From assembly GCF_900258485.1 (NCBI RefSeq), contig NZ_OGVE01000002.1:62001-126000 (forward strand): a stretch of DNA of 64,000 bases, given 5' to 3'. Position numbers and translations under genes: made by a program. This document shows, in pieces, positions 9,681 through 17,185 of this stretch; position 1 is the first letter of the stretch, and each line of letters starts with the position of its first letter. The notes beneath the pieces were generated by a model. That model was not told the DNA's origin. It was given only the letters and a program-made list of their open reading frames with translations, and searched no databases. Source of the DNA: Helcococcus massiliensis. GTDB lineage: Bacteria; Bacillota; Clostridia; Tissierellales; Peptoniphilaceae.

Positions 9681-10600
9681 TATTCTTCCTTTAATTTTTT
9701 AAGATCAGATATCCACACTTCTTTACCCAAATCATTTAACTTTTTCTTTATTTTTTCTGCTGTTTTTATATCAGGGCTTAAGGCTATCATGCAACCACCT
9801 CTGCCCCCACCGGTAAGTTTAGCTCCTAGGGCTCCAGCATCTTTTGCCAATTTTATCATCTCTTCTATGATAGGATCTGAAACACTTAATTCTCTTAAGT
9901 ATACTTGGGCCTTATCCATAATCTCACCAAGTAATTTTAAATTATGTTCCTTTATAGCTTGCTTAGCTGAAAAAGTTAATTCACCAAGGCTTTCAACATA
10001 AGATTTATATTTATCGTCCTTATCATACAAAGTCTTTACATCTGATACGGCTTCCTTGGTAGATCCTTTGATACCACTATCACTGATTACTAGGTATCCA
10101 TCCAAATCTATTGGAAAATCTATAGTTTCTTTATTTTTAATATACCAAATAGCCCTATCTCTTGCTATTGTCTCTATATCAATGCCTGATGGATTACCGT
10201 GAACATATTTTTCAGATATACTTGCTAAGTCTATAATCTTATTTATATCATAATTAATCTTGAAATATTCATACAAGCCTTTGGCTATAGCCACAGCAAT
10301 AGAAGCAGAAGAGCCCATTCCCCTTTGAAGTGGAATATCTGATTTAATTAGTATTTTAACTTTATTAGATATCTTATACTTGTCTATAAAAGTCTTTATT
10401 AAATTTTTAAATCCAAGTAATCTTCCATCCAAGTCTTTTATTTTTCCATTATAAAAATCAGAACATAGGTAATTTTCCTTAGAATCCTTTATTGTCAATT
10501 CTAATTCCTTATCCATAAAAGGTATAGCAATGGCAGGTTTTCCATAAACTACCGAATGTTCTCCTATTAATATTATTTTACCATGTGTTTTTATTTTCAT
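9680..10600 (-). CDS. mvaK1: Mevalonate kinase
   Basis: First gene of the lower mevalonate operon; it phosphorylates mevalonate at the 5 position. It shows GEHSVVYGKPAIAIP (residues 13-27), the ATP loop GMGSSASIAVA (94-104), the GNPSGID region and C-terminal KLTGGGRGGCMIAL. It has 306 residues. The stop overlaps the mvaD start by one base. HMG-CoA synthase and reductase are not in the window, so the upstream pathway steps must be encoded elsewhere or mevalonate must be supplied. Confidence 0.94.
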   Translation of the reverse strand: MKIKTHGKIILIGEHSVVYGKPAIAIPFMDKELELTIKDSKENYLCSDFYNGKIKDLDGRLLGFKNLIKTFIDKYKISNKVKILIKSDIPLQRGMGSSASIAVAIAKGLYEYFKINYDINKIIDLASISEKYVHGNPSGIDIETIARDRAIWYIKNKETIDFPIDLDGYLVISDSGIKGSTKEAVSDVKTLYDKDDKYKSYVESLGELTFSAKQAIKEHNLKLLGEIMDKAQVYLRELSVSDPIIEEMIKLAKDAGALGAKLTGGGRGGCMIALSPDIKTAEKIKKKLNDLGKEVWISDLKKLKEE

Positions 10601-10657
10601 AAGTCACCATTAATTATATTTTTAATTTAAATCTCTAATACTCTTATCTGTTATACA

Positions 10658-10686
10658 ATTTTATCAGATTGTTTGTTGTAATACAA
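10658..10686 (-). promoter_or_regulatory. Putative promoter of the mevalonate operon
   Basis: On the minus strand, TTGTAT (10681-10686) lies 17 bases before TAAAAT (10658-10663), about 60 bases upstream of the mvaK1 ATG. The -35 matches only in TTG, so confidence is modest. Confidence 0.4.
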
Positions 10687-10723
10687 TAAATAATTATTGT
10701 TTTTTAATAACTTGCGTATAAAT

Positions 10724-10737
10724 TTAGGTTTACCTAA
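10724..10737. promoter_or_regulatory. Operator 1 for the DtxR-family metal repressor
   Basis: TTAGGTTTACCTAA consists of TTAGGT/ACCTAA arms around TT. This is the type of palindrome bound by DtxR/MntR/SirR regulators. It lies just upstream of the -35 of the metal importer operon, which encodes such a regulator as its last gene. Confidence 0.75.
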
Positions 10738-10745
10738 TTTTTTAT

Positions 10746-10774
10746 TTGCATTAATAAAAAAATAATGCTAATAT
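10746..10774 (+). promoter_or_regulatory. Promoter of the Mn/Zn ABC importer operon
   Basis: TTGCAT (10746-10751) is 17 bases from TAATAT (10769-10774), which is preceded by TGC and so forms an extended -10. The promoter is flanked on both sides by DtxR-type palindromes. Confidence 0.7.
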
Positions 10775-10783
10775 ATTAATAAA

Positions 10784-10797
10784 TTAGGTGCACCTAA
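10784..10797. promoter_or_regulatory. Operator 2 for the DtxR-family metal repressor
   Basis: TTAGGTGCACCTAA is a perfect 14-bp palindrome that overlaps the expected transcription start. Its centre is exactly 60 bp from that of operator 1. Repressor bound here would block RNA polymerase. Confidence 0.8.
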
Positions 10798-10815
10798 AAA
10801 TTTTCGGAGGTAAAT

Positions 10816-11763
10816 ATGAAAAAAAGAATTAGTAGACTAGCAAGCTTTTTATTAGCTTTAGTCTTATTAGTAGGATGTCAAGCAAAGACAAAACCTGCAG
10901 ACAAAACTGGTGCTGATAAAACTAGCACTGATAAGAAAGTTGTTACTGTAACCACATCATTTATATATGATGCAGTTAAAGAAATCGCTGGTGATAAGGT
11001 TGATATAAAACTTGTTATACCTTATGGTGAAGATCCTCACCTATACCATGCTAAACCAGAAGATTTAAAGAAAATAAAAGAAGCTGACCTTGTTTTATAT
11101 CACGGTCTACACTTTGAAGGTAAGATGGTGGATGTTTTAGAAAAGAAAGGTCATGCTATCACAAAAGACTTTAAAGATGATGAGCTAATTTACATGGATG
11201 AAGAAGGTTCAAAAGTAGTTGACCCTCATTTCTGGTTTGATATAGATTTATACAAAAAGGCTGTAAAAAATGTTGCTGATGAATTGGCTGGTTTATTACC
11301 AGACGAAAAAGCAAATTTTGAAAAAAATTATACTGCTTATGCTGAAAAATTAGACCAATTAAAGACTGAATTAACTGAAAAGATTAATCAAATACCTGAA
11401 GGATCAAGATACTTAATCACTCCTCATGATGCTTTCAATTACTTCTCAAGATTGTTCAAGATGGAAGTTGTAGCTCCTCAAGGTGTAAGTACTGATTCAG
11501 AAGTATCAAATGCTGATATAGAAAAAACTGCAGAATTTATTGTAAAGAATAAGATTAAGGCTATATTTACCGAATCAACCACAAATCCAGAAAAAATGAA
11601 AAAATTACAAGAAATTTGTAAGGCTAAGGGATTTGAAGTAAAGGTTGTTTCTGGTGAAGGTCAAGAACTATATTCTGACTCATTAGCTGACAAGGGAGAA
11701 GGTCATACATATATAGATATGTATAGACAAAACGTAGATTTAATAGTAAATAATTTAAAATAG
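10816..11763 (+). CDS. TroA-type manganese/zinc ABC transporter substrate-binding lipoprotein
   Basis: A 315-residue lipoprotein with signal peptide and lipobox LVGC (Cys21). It belongs to the cluster A-I binding proteins (TroA/MntA/ZnuA). The ligands line up with TroA: H75 (GEDPH), H138 (VDPHFWFD), H204 (TPHDAFNYFSR) and D288 (ELYSDSLAD). The third-ligand His and final Asp resemble T. pallidum TroA more than the Glu-containing PsaA/MntC type, so Mn2+ or Zn2+ are both possible. It has no long His-rich loop, which slightly favours manganese. It is the first gene of a five-gene operon controlled by the flanking DtxR-type operators. Confidence 0.9.
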   Translation: MKKRISRLASFLLALVLLVGCQAKTKPADKTGADKTSTDKKVVTVTTSFIYDAVKEIAGDKVDIKLVIPYGEDPHLYHAKPEDLKKIKEADLVLYHGLHFEGKMVDVLEKKGHAITKDFKDDELIYMDEEGSKVVDPHFWFDIDLYKKAVKNVADELAGLLPDEKANFEKNYTAYAEKLDQLKTELTEKINQIPEGSRYLITPHDAFNYFSRLFKMEVVAPQGVSTDSEVSNADIEKTAEFIVKNKIKAIFTESTTNPEKMKKLQEICKAKGFEVKVVSGEGQELYSDSLADKGEGHTYIDMYRQNVDLIVNNLK

Positions 11764-11783
11764 ATGAGATTTAGGAGTTGATT

Positions 11784-12503
11784 ATGAAAGAATCAGTAAT
11801 TGAAATAAAAGATTTAAATGTTAGCTATGATAAAAATACCAGGGTTCTTTCTAATATAAACTTAGATATACCTGCAAATGTAAGAGCTGCTATAGTTGGG
11901 CCAAACGGAGCTGGTAAATCAACCTTAATAAAGTCTATCTTAGACCTAGTAGAAAACAAAACGGGTACTATAAAAATTTTCAATAAAAATTTAGACGATG
12001 TGAGGGACAAAATTGCTTATGTCCCTCAAAGGTCTAATGTAAACTGGGACTTTCCTATCAGTGTATTTGATGTAGTTTTGATGGGTAGATACCAACATCT
12101 ATCTTTATTTAGAAGGCCTAAAAAAGAAGATAAAAAAATAGCTATGGATGCCCTAAAGGAAATGAAAATGGAAGAATTTGCAGACCGCCATATTTCACAA
12201 TTATCTGGCGGTCAAAAGCAAAGAGTCTTCATAGCCAGAGCCTTATGCCAAGATGCAGACTTATATATTTTGGATGAACCCTTGGCAGGTGTAGATAAAA
12301 ATACTGAAAAAATAATTATGGATAAGTTTACAGACTTACAAGAAAAAGGTAAAACTGTAATAGCTGTCCACCATGATTTAGGATCTTTAAAAGAATATTT
12401 TGATTACCTAATAATATTAAACCATGATATCAAGGTAGCAGGTCCAATAGAAACAAGCTTAAATCAGGAAAATATTGATAAAGCTTATAGTATAAGGAGC
12501 TAA
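11784..12503 (+). CDS. Manganese/zinc ABC transporter ATP-binding protein
   Basis: This ABC ATPase energises the importer. It has Walker A GPNGAGKST, signature LSGGQKQRV, Walker B LYILDEPLAGVD and the switch His in VHHDLG. It has 239 residues. I chose the ATG at 11784, six bases after AGGAG (11773-11777), over an in-frame TTG at 11778. The gene starts 20 bases after the lipoprotein stop. Confidence 0.93.
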   Translation: MKESVIEIKDLNVSYDKNTRVLSNINLDIPANVRAAIVGPNGAGKSTLIKSILDLVENKTGTIKIFNKNLDDVRDKIAYVPQRSNVNWDFPISVFDVVLMGRYQHLSLFRRPKKEDKKIAMDALKEMKMEEFADRHISQLSGGQKQRVFIARALCQDADLYILDEPLAGVDKNTEKIIMDKFTDLQEKGKTVIAVHHDLGSLKEYFDYLIILNHDIKVAGPIETSLNQENIDKAYSIRS

Positions 12504-12505
12504 TT

Positions 12506-13375
12506 ATGTTAGATATTTTAACTTCATATACATTTAAAGTCGTTTTTGCAGGCACTTTACTATTGTCTATTTCAAGTGCATTAGTAGGGTCTTTAAACCT
12601 TTATAAGGGACAAAGTTTAATTGGTGATGCAATAGGTCACTCAACATTTCCTGGTATTACCTTAGCCTTTATCCTCTTTCAAAGTAGAAATCCTTTAATT
12701 TTATTGCTAGGTGCTTGTATAAGTGGTGGGATAGCTTATTACATAATTCAAAAAATAAAAAAGAACTCGATAATAGAGTTGGACGCCAGTTTAGCTATAG
12801 TATTATCGGGCTTTTTCGGTATTGGTATGGTATGTAAAAGTTATATACAAGGAAATAAAAGCTTTACAGGAACCAGTCAAGCTGGACTTGAAAAATATAT
12901 TTTTGGACAAGCTTCATACCTATTAGAATTAGATGTAATTATAATAGCTACTATAACTATAATATGTCTTTTCTTAATGTTGGCTTTTTATAAAGAATTA
13001 AAACTTTATCTTTTTGATCCTGAATTTGCTCAAGTTACTGGTATCCCTAGTAGATTAGTAGATATGGTTATCCTAGTATTGACCCTATTAGTAATATCCG
13101 CAGGCATAAAATCTGTTGGTTTTATATTAATTAGTTCTTTTCTAATAATACCAACAATAAGCGCCCAACAATGGTCACATAAATTTGGCCATGTATTGGT
13201 CCTTGCTTGCATATTCTCTGCTATATCAACCTTTATAGGAAATTATCTATCATCATCGGCTGATGGCTTAGCAACTGGTCCAACTATAATAGTAGTCTCT
13301 TGTATAATTGCTTTCTTTTCTATGTTGTTTGGAAAAAGAAGCTTTATTTATCATAAATTGAGGAGGCAAAAATGA
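12506..13375 (+). CDS. Manganese/zinc ABC transporter permease 1 (ZnuB/TroC family)
   Basis: A 289-residue membrane protein with about eight to nine hydrophobic segments. It carries the family motif GQSLIGDAIGHSTFPGI in the first cytoplasmic region and the conserved late VGFILISSFLIIPTI segment. This is an ABC-3 family permease of the TroCD/MntCD/ZnuB type. The next permease overlaps its stop by an ATGA, so the two probably form a heterodimer. Confidence 0.9.
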   Translation: MLDILTSYTFKVVFAGTLLLSISSALVGSLNLYKGQSLIGDAIGHSTFPGITLAFILFQSRNPLILLLGACISGGIAYYIIQKIKKNSIIELDASLAIVLSGFFGIGMVCKSYIQGNKSFTGTSQAGLEKYIFGQASYLLELDVIIIATITIICLFLMLAFYKELKLYLFDPEFAQVTGIPSRLVDMVILVLTLLVISAGIKSVGFILISSFLIIPTISAQQWSHKFGHVLVLACIFSAISTFIGNYLSSSADGLATGPTIIVVSCIIAFFSMLFGKRSFIYHKLRRQK

Positions 13376-14220
13376 TTTATTCATTACTTACTCTTATAGT
13401 TACTGCTCTAGCCTGCAGTGTTTTAGGAGTATTTTTAGTCTTAAGAAGGCAGTCAATGCTAACTGATGCAATAAGTCACTCAGTATTATTGGGAATAGTA
13501 TTAGCCTTTTTTATAACAAAATCTTTAGATTCACCTTTCCTATTGATAAGCGCAAGTATATCCGGATTAATAGCAGTTTTAGCAATAGAAAAACTCGGGT
13601 CAAGTAAGTATGTAAAAAAAGATGATGCAGTGGGAATAATATATCCTATGTTTTTCTCCATAGCAGTTATATTAATAAGTAGATATGCTAAAAACGCCCA
13701 TCTAGATACAGATATAGTTCTCTTAGGAGAAGTAATTTTTGTAAGCTTAGATACTTATAATATATTTGGTATGGAAATAGCTAAATCATTTGTGAACTTA
13801 TCCTTGATGTTTTTGGTAAATATTCTCTTTATAAAACTATTCTTCAAAGAACTCAAAGTTGCAACATTTGATATAGTATTTGCTAAAAGCATTGGTATAC
13901 CTACAAGTTTTTTATTTTATTCCATAATGGTTTTGACATCAGTAACAAGTGTAATGTCCTTTAACGCTGTAGGTTCAATCTTGGTTGTTTCATTTTTTAT
14001 AACTTCAGCCTCTATAGGTTTATTGTTGGGAAAATCTTTATCAAATACTTTAATAATTACTTGCATTTTTGCTATAATTAATAGTATCGAAGGTTTCACA
14101 CTGGCGTATTACTTAAACGTATCTATGTCAGGTATGGTTGCCTTTGTTTCTATGGTAAATTTTTTACTAACTATTGCAATAAAAAATATGAAGGGTAAAT
14201 TAAATGAAAGTCGTACCTGA
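13372..14220 (+). CDS. Manganese/zinc ABC transporter permease 2 (ZnuB/TroD family)
   Basis: The second ABC-3 family permease, 282 residues. It has the matching motif RRQSMLTDAISHSVLLGI and the AVGSILVVSFFI segment. Two different permease genes in one operon is the arrangement of the treponemal tro and bacillar mnt operons. It is translationally coupled to the preceding gene (ATGA), and its end overlaps the regulator gene by 17 bases. Confidence 0.9.
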   Translation: MIYSLLTLIVTALACSVLGVFLVLRRQSMLTDAISHSVLLGIVLAFFITKSLDSPFLLISASISGLIAVLAIEKLGSSKYVKKDDAVGIIYPMFFSIAVILISRYAKNAHLDTDIVLLGEVIFVSLDTYNIFGMEIAKSFVNLSLMFLVNILFIKLFFKELKVATFDIVFAKSIGIPTSFLFYSIMVLTSVTSVMSFNAVGSILVVSFFITSASIGLLLGKSLSNTLIITCIFAIINSIEGFTLAYYLNVSMSGMVAFVSMVNFLLTIAIKNMKGKLNESRT

Positions 14221-14842
14221 GAGAAATGAATACTTAACTACAATATTTAAATTAAAAGAATCAAATAAAAAAGTAACTAATAAGGCTTTAAGTAAATCTT
14301 TAGATATAGCTCCATCTTCTGTAACAGAAATGGTTAAAAAGCTAAAGAAAGATGGTTTTCTTAAAGATCAAAAAACTATTGAACTTAGCCAAGCTGGTGA
14401 AGAATATGCTAAAGATATAGTCTCTAAGCATAGACTTTGGGAATACTTTTTAACCGAAAATCTAAAATATAATTGGGAAGATGTGCATGAACAAGCTCAA
14501 TTACTCCAAAATGTTACCAGTGATAAGATGTTTGAAGATCTTAACAAGTTTTTAGGAGCACCTGAAACTTGCCCTCATGGTGGTATAATCTATAGCAACC
14601 TAAAAAAATCTAATGATAAAATTAGTTTAGATGAAGCTAAAGTAGGATTGGAGTACACCATCCAAAGTATCTTTGATGATAAGTCACTTTTAACCTATAT
14701 AAATAAAATAGGCTTAAAGATTGGTGATAAGATTAAAGTAATTGAATTTAATGAAATTGATGACTCAGTAGATATATTAATAAATAACAAAGATAATATA
14801 AATTTATCTCACAGGGTTAGCAAGGATATATTTTTAATATAA
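14204..14842 (+). CDS. DtxR/MntR-family metal-dependent repressor with FeoA-like C-terminal domain
   Basis: A 212-residue regulator. The winged helix lies at about residues 5-70 (NKALSKSLDIAPSSVTEMVKKL as recognition region). The dimerisation/metal domain follows and includes SKHRLWEYFL and APETCPHGG, whose Cys-x-x-His occupies the DtxR Cys102-region site. An SH3/FeoA-like domain covers about 155-212 (GLKIGDKIKVIEF). It represses in the metal-bound form. It is the last gene of the importer operon, whose promoter is bracketed by two matching palindromes, so negative autoregulation is the natural reading. Confidence 0.9.
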   Translation: MKVVPERNEYLTTIFKLKESNKKVTNKALSKSLDIAPSSVTEMVKKLKKDGFLKDQKTIELSQAGEEYAKDIVSKHRLWEYFLTENLKYNWEDVHEQAQLLQNVTSDKMFEDLNKFLGAPETCPHGGIIYSNLKKSNDKISLDEAKVGLEYTIQSIFDDKSLLTYINKIGLKIGDKIKVIEFNEIDDSVDILINNKDNINLSHRVSKDIFLI

Positions 14843-14888
14843 AAATGAAGGTCTTTTGACATTAGTCATGACCTTCATTTTTTATATG
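14842..14888. terminator. Bidirectional terminator between the DtxR-type gene and the MFS gene
   Basis: The arms AAAATGAAGGTC (14842-14853) and GACCTTCATTTT (14870-14881) pair perfectly. The right arm lies inside the last codons of the convergent MFS gene, whose stop codon is at 14862-14864. Confidence 0.85.
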
Positions 14889-16070
14889 AGTTTTTTCAGT
14901 AAAGATACTTACAATTAAAAATCCTAACCCTGCAAATACTGTCGCAGAAAAAAGCATAGTATTCACTCCAGATAAATCTAAGAGTCTGCCGCCTATCACA
15001 GAAGATAAGACGGCTCCAAGGGTCATGCTTGAATTTATCAAGGCCTGTCCCCTAACTAAATATTTTTCATCCAATACATCACTCGCATAATATACATTGG
15101 CTCCAGAAAATAATCCAAAACCTAATAGTTGAAATACTAAGGCAAAGTATACTCCAGATAAATCTGCTGCTAGGTAGGTAAATAGAACTCTAACAAATAT
15201 AAAGAAGCACGAAATTCTCATAAGATTTCCACTAGTAATTTTTTTCAGTAATAAACTAAGTCCAAATAAGGCAGGTAATTCAAGCATTCCTCCTATAGAT
15301 ATGATAGTTCCCATTTCTTTGGCTTGGTGGCCATGGTGGTTTACAATTTGAAACATGTAATTTCCTATCATATTATAAGATATAAATACTAAAACAATAC
15401 CAATTAATACTGCTATAAAACTCCTATGGTGGTTAAAAAATTCAATATAAGTAATAGAGTTTTCATTTTCTTTGTTTTCATCAATATCATTCACTTCTTC
15501 TATTTCCTCAAAATGAAATTTATTAATGATAATAATCAATAATATATAAACTAAGCTAACCATATAAATTACAAAATTTGTGCTAGCAAACCTATCGATT
15601 AAATATCCTATTAGCATGGATGAAAGTGAAAAGACTAAAGAACCTATAGCTCTAGCAAGTCCAAAATTTATTTTCAAACCCTTATTTATAAAAAACATTC
15701 CTAAAGAATTTATAAAAGGTATCAAACTTTGACTTATAGCAACTAAGACTGCAAAGAAAAATGCAACAATCCATTTTGTCTTATCAAAAGATAAAAGAAA
15801 AGCCGATGCCAGTATCATAAGTAAGGACATGCTAATCACTATCCTATGAACAATCATTTTTTTAGATTTGTCAGCAAAATTACCGATAATAGGTGGCAAT
15901 ACTACTGACACTATATAGCCTAGGGCCATCACATAGCCTACTCTTGTATTTGTAAATCCCTTATCAAGCAAATATACGCTCGAATAAACAAATATAGCAC
16001 CTATACTAGCCCAAAAGATAGCTTGTATAAGAGCATATTTTGCATTCGATTTTTTATTTATATCTAACAT
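14862..16070 (-). CDS. MFS transporter (MFS_1-like / HcaT-LacY-like branch)
   Basis: A 402-residue protein with 12 hydrophobic helices in two halves, separated by a charged loop around residues 190-210. The loop after helix 2 has the family-style GNFADKSKK. It resembles the MFS_1-like group (3-phenylpropionate or nucleoside permease-like), but the substrate cannot be read from the sequence. It starts nine bases after asnA ends, so the two genes are probably co-transcribed. That could link it to amino-acid or nucleoside use, but this is speculative. Confidence 0.75.
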   Translation of the reverse strand: MLDINKKSNAKYALIQAIFWASIGAIFVYSSVYLLDKGFTNTRVGYVMALGYIVSVVLPPIIGNFADKSKKMIVHRIVISMSLLMILASAFLLSFDKTKWIVAFFFAVLVAISQSLIPFINSLGMFFINKGLKINFGLARAIGSLVFSLSSMLIGYLIDRFASTNFVIYMVSLVYILLIIIINKFHFEEIEEVNDIDENKENENSITYIEFFNHHRSFIAVLIGIVLVFISYNMIGNYMFQIVNHHGHQAKEMGTIISIGGMLELPALFGLSLLLKKITSGNLMRISCFFIFVRVLFTYLAADLSGVYFALVFQLLGFGLFSGANVYYASDVLDEKYLVRGQALINSSMTLGAVLSSVIGGRLLDLSGVNTMLFSATVFAGLGFLIVSIFTEKTHIKNEGHD

Positions 16071-16079
16071 AAGTATTTC

Positions 16080-17096
16080 CTATAAAAGTATTATTGAATT
16101 CTTTTTACATTCATCTATCAATTCTTGTGGCCAAACAGATACTTGTACTTCTCCTATATGTGCTTTTTGTAAGAAAAACATACATAGTCTAGATTGTCCG
16201 ATTCCCCCACCTATGGTATAAGGTAAGTCACCATTCATTAATTTTTTGTGGTAGTCAAGGTCTAGTCTATCTAAATTATCTGTTTTTGTAAGTTGATCTT
16301 TTAAGACTTCCTCTGAGACTCTAATTCCCATTGAAGATAGCTCTAAGGCATCATCAAGTATAGGGTTATATACGATAATATCACCATTTAATTGCCAATC
16401 ATCATAGTCTGGAGACCTGTCTCCATGTTTATTTCCAGAATTCAGCCTATCACCTATTTGTTCTACAAAGATTGCTTTTTTTTCTTTTGCATAGGCACTT
16501 TCTCTTTCTTCTGGGGTCAAATCAGGATACATGTCCTCAAGCTCTTGGCTAGTCACAAAAGTGATTTGATCAGGTAATAAATTTTTGTAATTATTAACTT
16601 TTATATTTAAGAAAGTCTCTAATTCTTTAAGACTTGTAAAAATTGTATTTACAATTTTGTGCAGGTATACTTGGTTTCTATCTTCTTTTTTTATAACTTT
16701 TTCCCAATCCCATTGGTCTACATATAGAGAATGAGTATTATCAAAATCTTCAAAGGCTCTTATAGCATTCATATCAGCATAAATTCCTTGATACATTGGA
16801 ATTTCATATCTAGCTAAGGCATCTCTCTTCCATTTGGCTAATGAATGGACAATCTCTATCCTAGCTTCCTTATTTTTTTCCAAGATATTAAAATTTACTG
16901 CTTCTTCTACACCACTTAGGTTGTCATTAAGTCCTGTTTCTGATTTGACTATTATTGGTGCAGATACCCTCAATAGGTTTAGTTTATATGCCAGGTTGCT
17001 TTGGAAAAAATCTTTAATTTCTTTTATTAAATATTGAGTCTGACCTAGGTCTAGGTCAGATTTATAATTTTTTGGTATGTATAATTTATATGTCAT
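16080..17096 (-). CDS. asnA: Aspartate-ammonia ligase (asparagine synthetase A)
   Basis: Ammonia-dependent asparagine synthetase with a class-II aminoacyl-tRNA-synthetase fold. It begins MTYKLYIPKNY and carries GLNDNLSGVE, DMNAIRAFED, VDQWDWEKVI and the C-terminal GGGIGQSRLCMFFL motif. The ATG at 17094-17096 is preceded by GGAG at a good distance; an in-frame TTG one codon upstream is not preferred. It has 338 residues, normal for AsnA. Confidence 0.95.
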   Translation of the reverse strand: MTYKLYIPKNYKSDLDLGQTQYLIKEIKDFFQSNLAYKLNLLRVSAPIIVKSETGLNDNLSGVEEAVNFNILEKNKEARIEIVHSLAKWKRDALARYEIPMYQGIYADMNAIRAFEDFDNTHSLYVDQWDWEKVIKKEDRNQVYLHKIVNTIFTSLKELETFLNIKVNNYKNLLPDQITFVTSQELEDMYPDLTPEERESAYAKEKKAIFVEQIGDRLNSGNKHGDRSPDYDDWQLNGDIIVYNPILDDALELSSMGIRVSEEVLKDQLTKTDNLDRLDLDYHKKLMNGDLPYTIGGGIGQSRLCMFFLQKAHIGEVQVSVWPQELIDECKKNSIILL

Positions 17097-17114
17097 CAAT
17101 TTCTCCTTACAACT

Positions 17115-17123
17115 ATTTTAGCA
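17115..17123 (-). promoter_or_regulatory. Extended -10 element for asnA
   Basis: The minus strand reads TGCTAAAAT just upstream of the asnA ribosome site, after the terminator of the upstream gene. The -35 region is only T-rich. Confidence 0.4.
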
Positions 17124-17129
17124 TATATA

Positions 17130-17171
17130 TTTTTATATAAAAATAAAGAGGTCGGATTAACCGAACCTCTT
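17130..17171 (-). terminator. Intrinsic terminator of the wall-anchored nuclease gene
   Basis: On the minus strand AAGAGGTTCGG (17161-17171) pairs with CCGACCTCTTT (17145-17155) around a five-base loop with one mismatch. A T-rich tract follows. Confidence 0.8.
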
Positions 17172-17185
17172 CATTTTATAGACTT

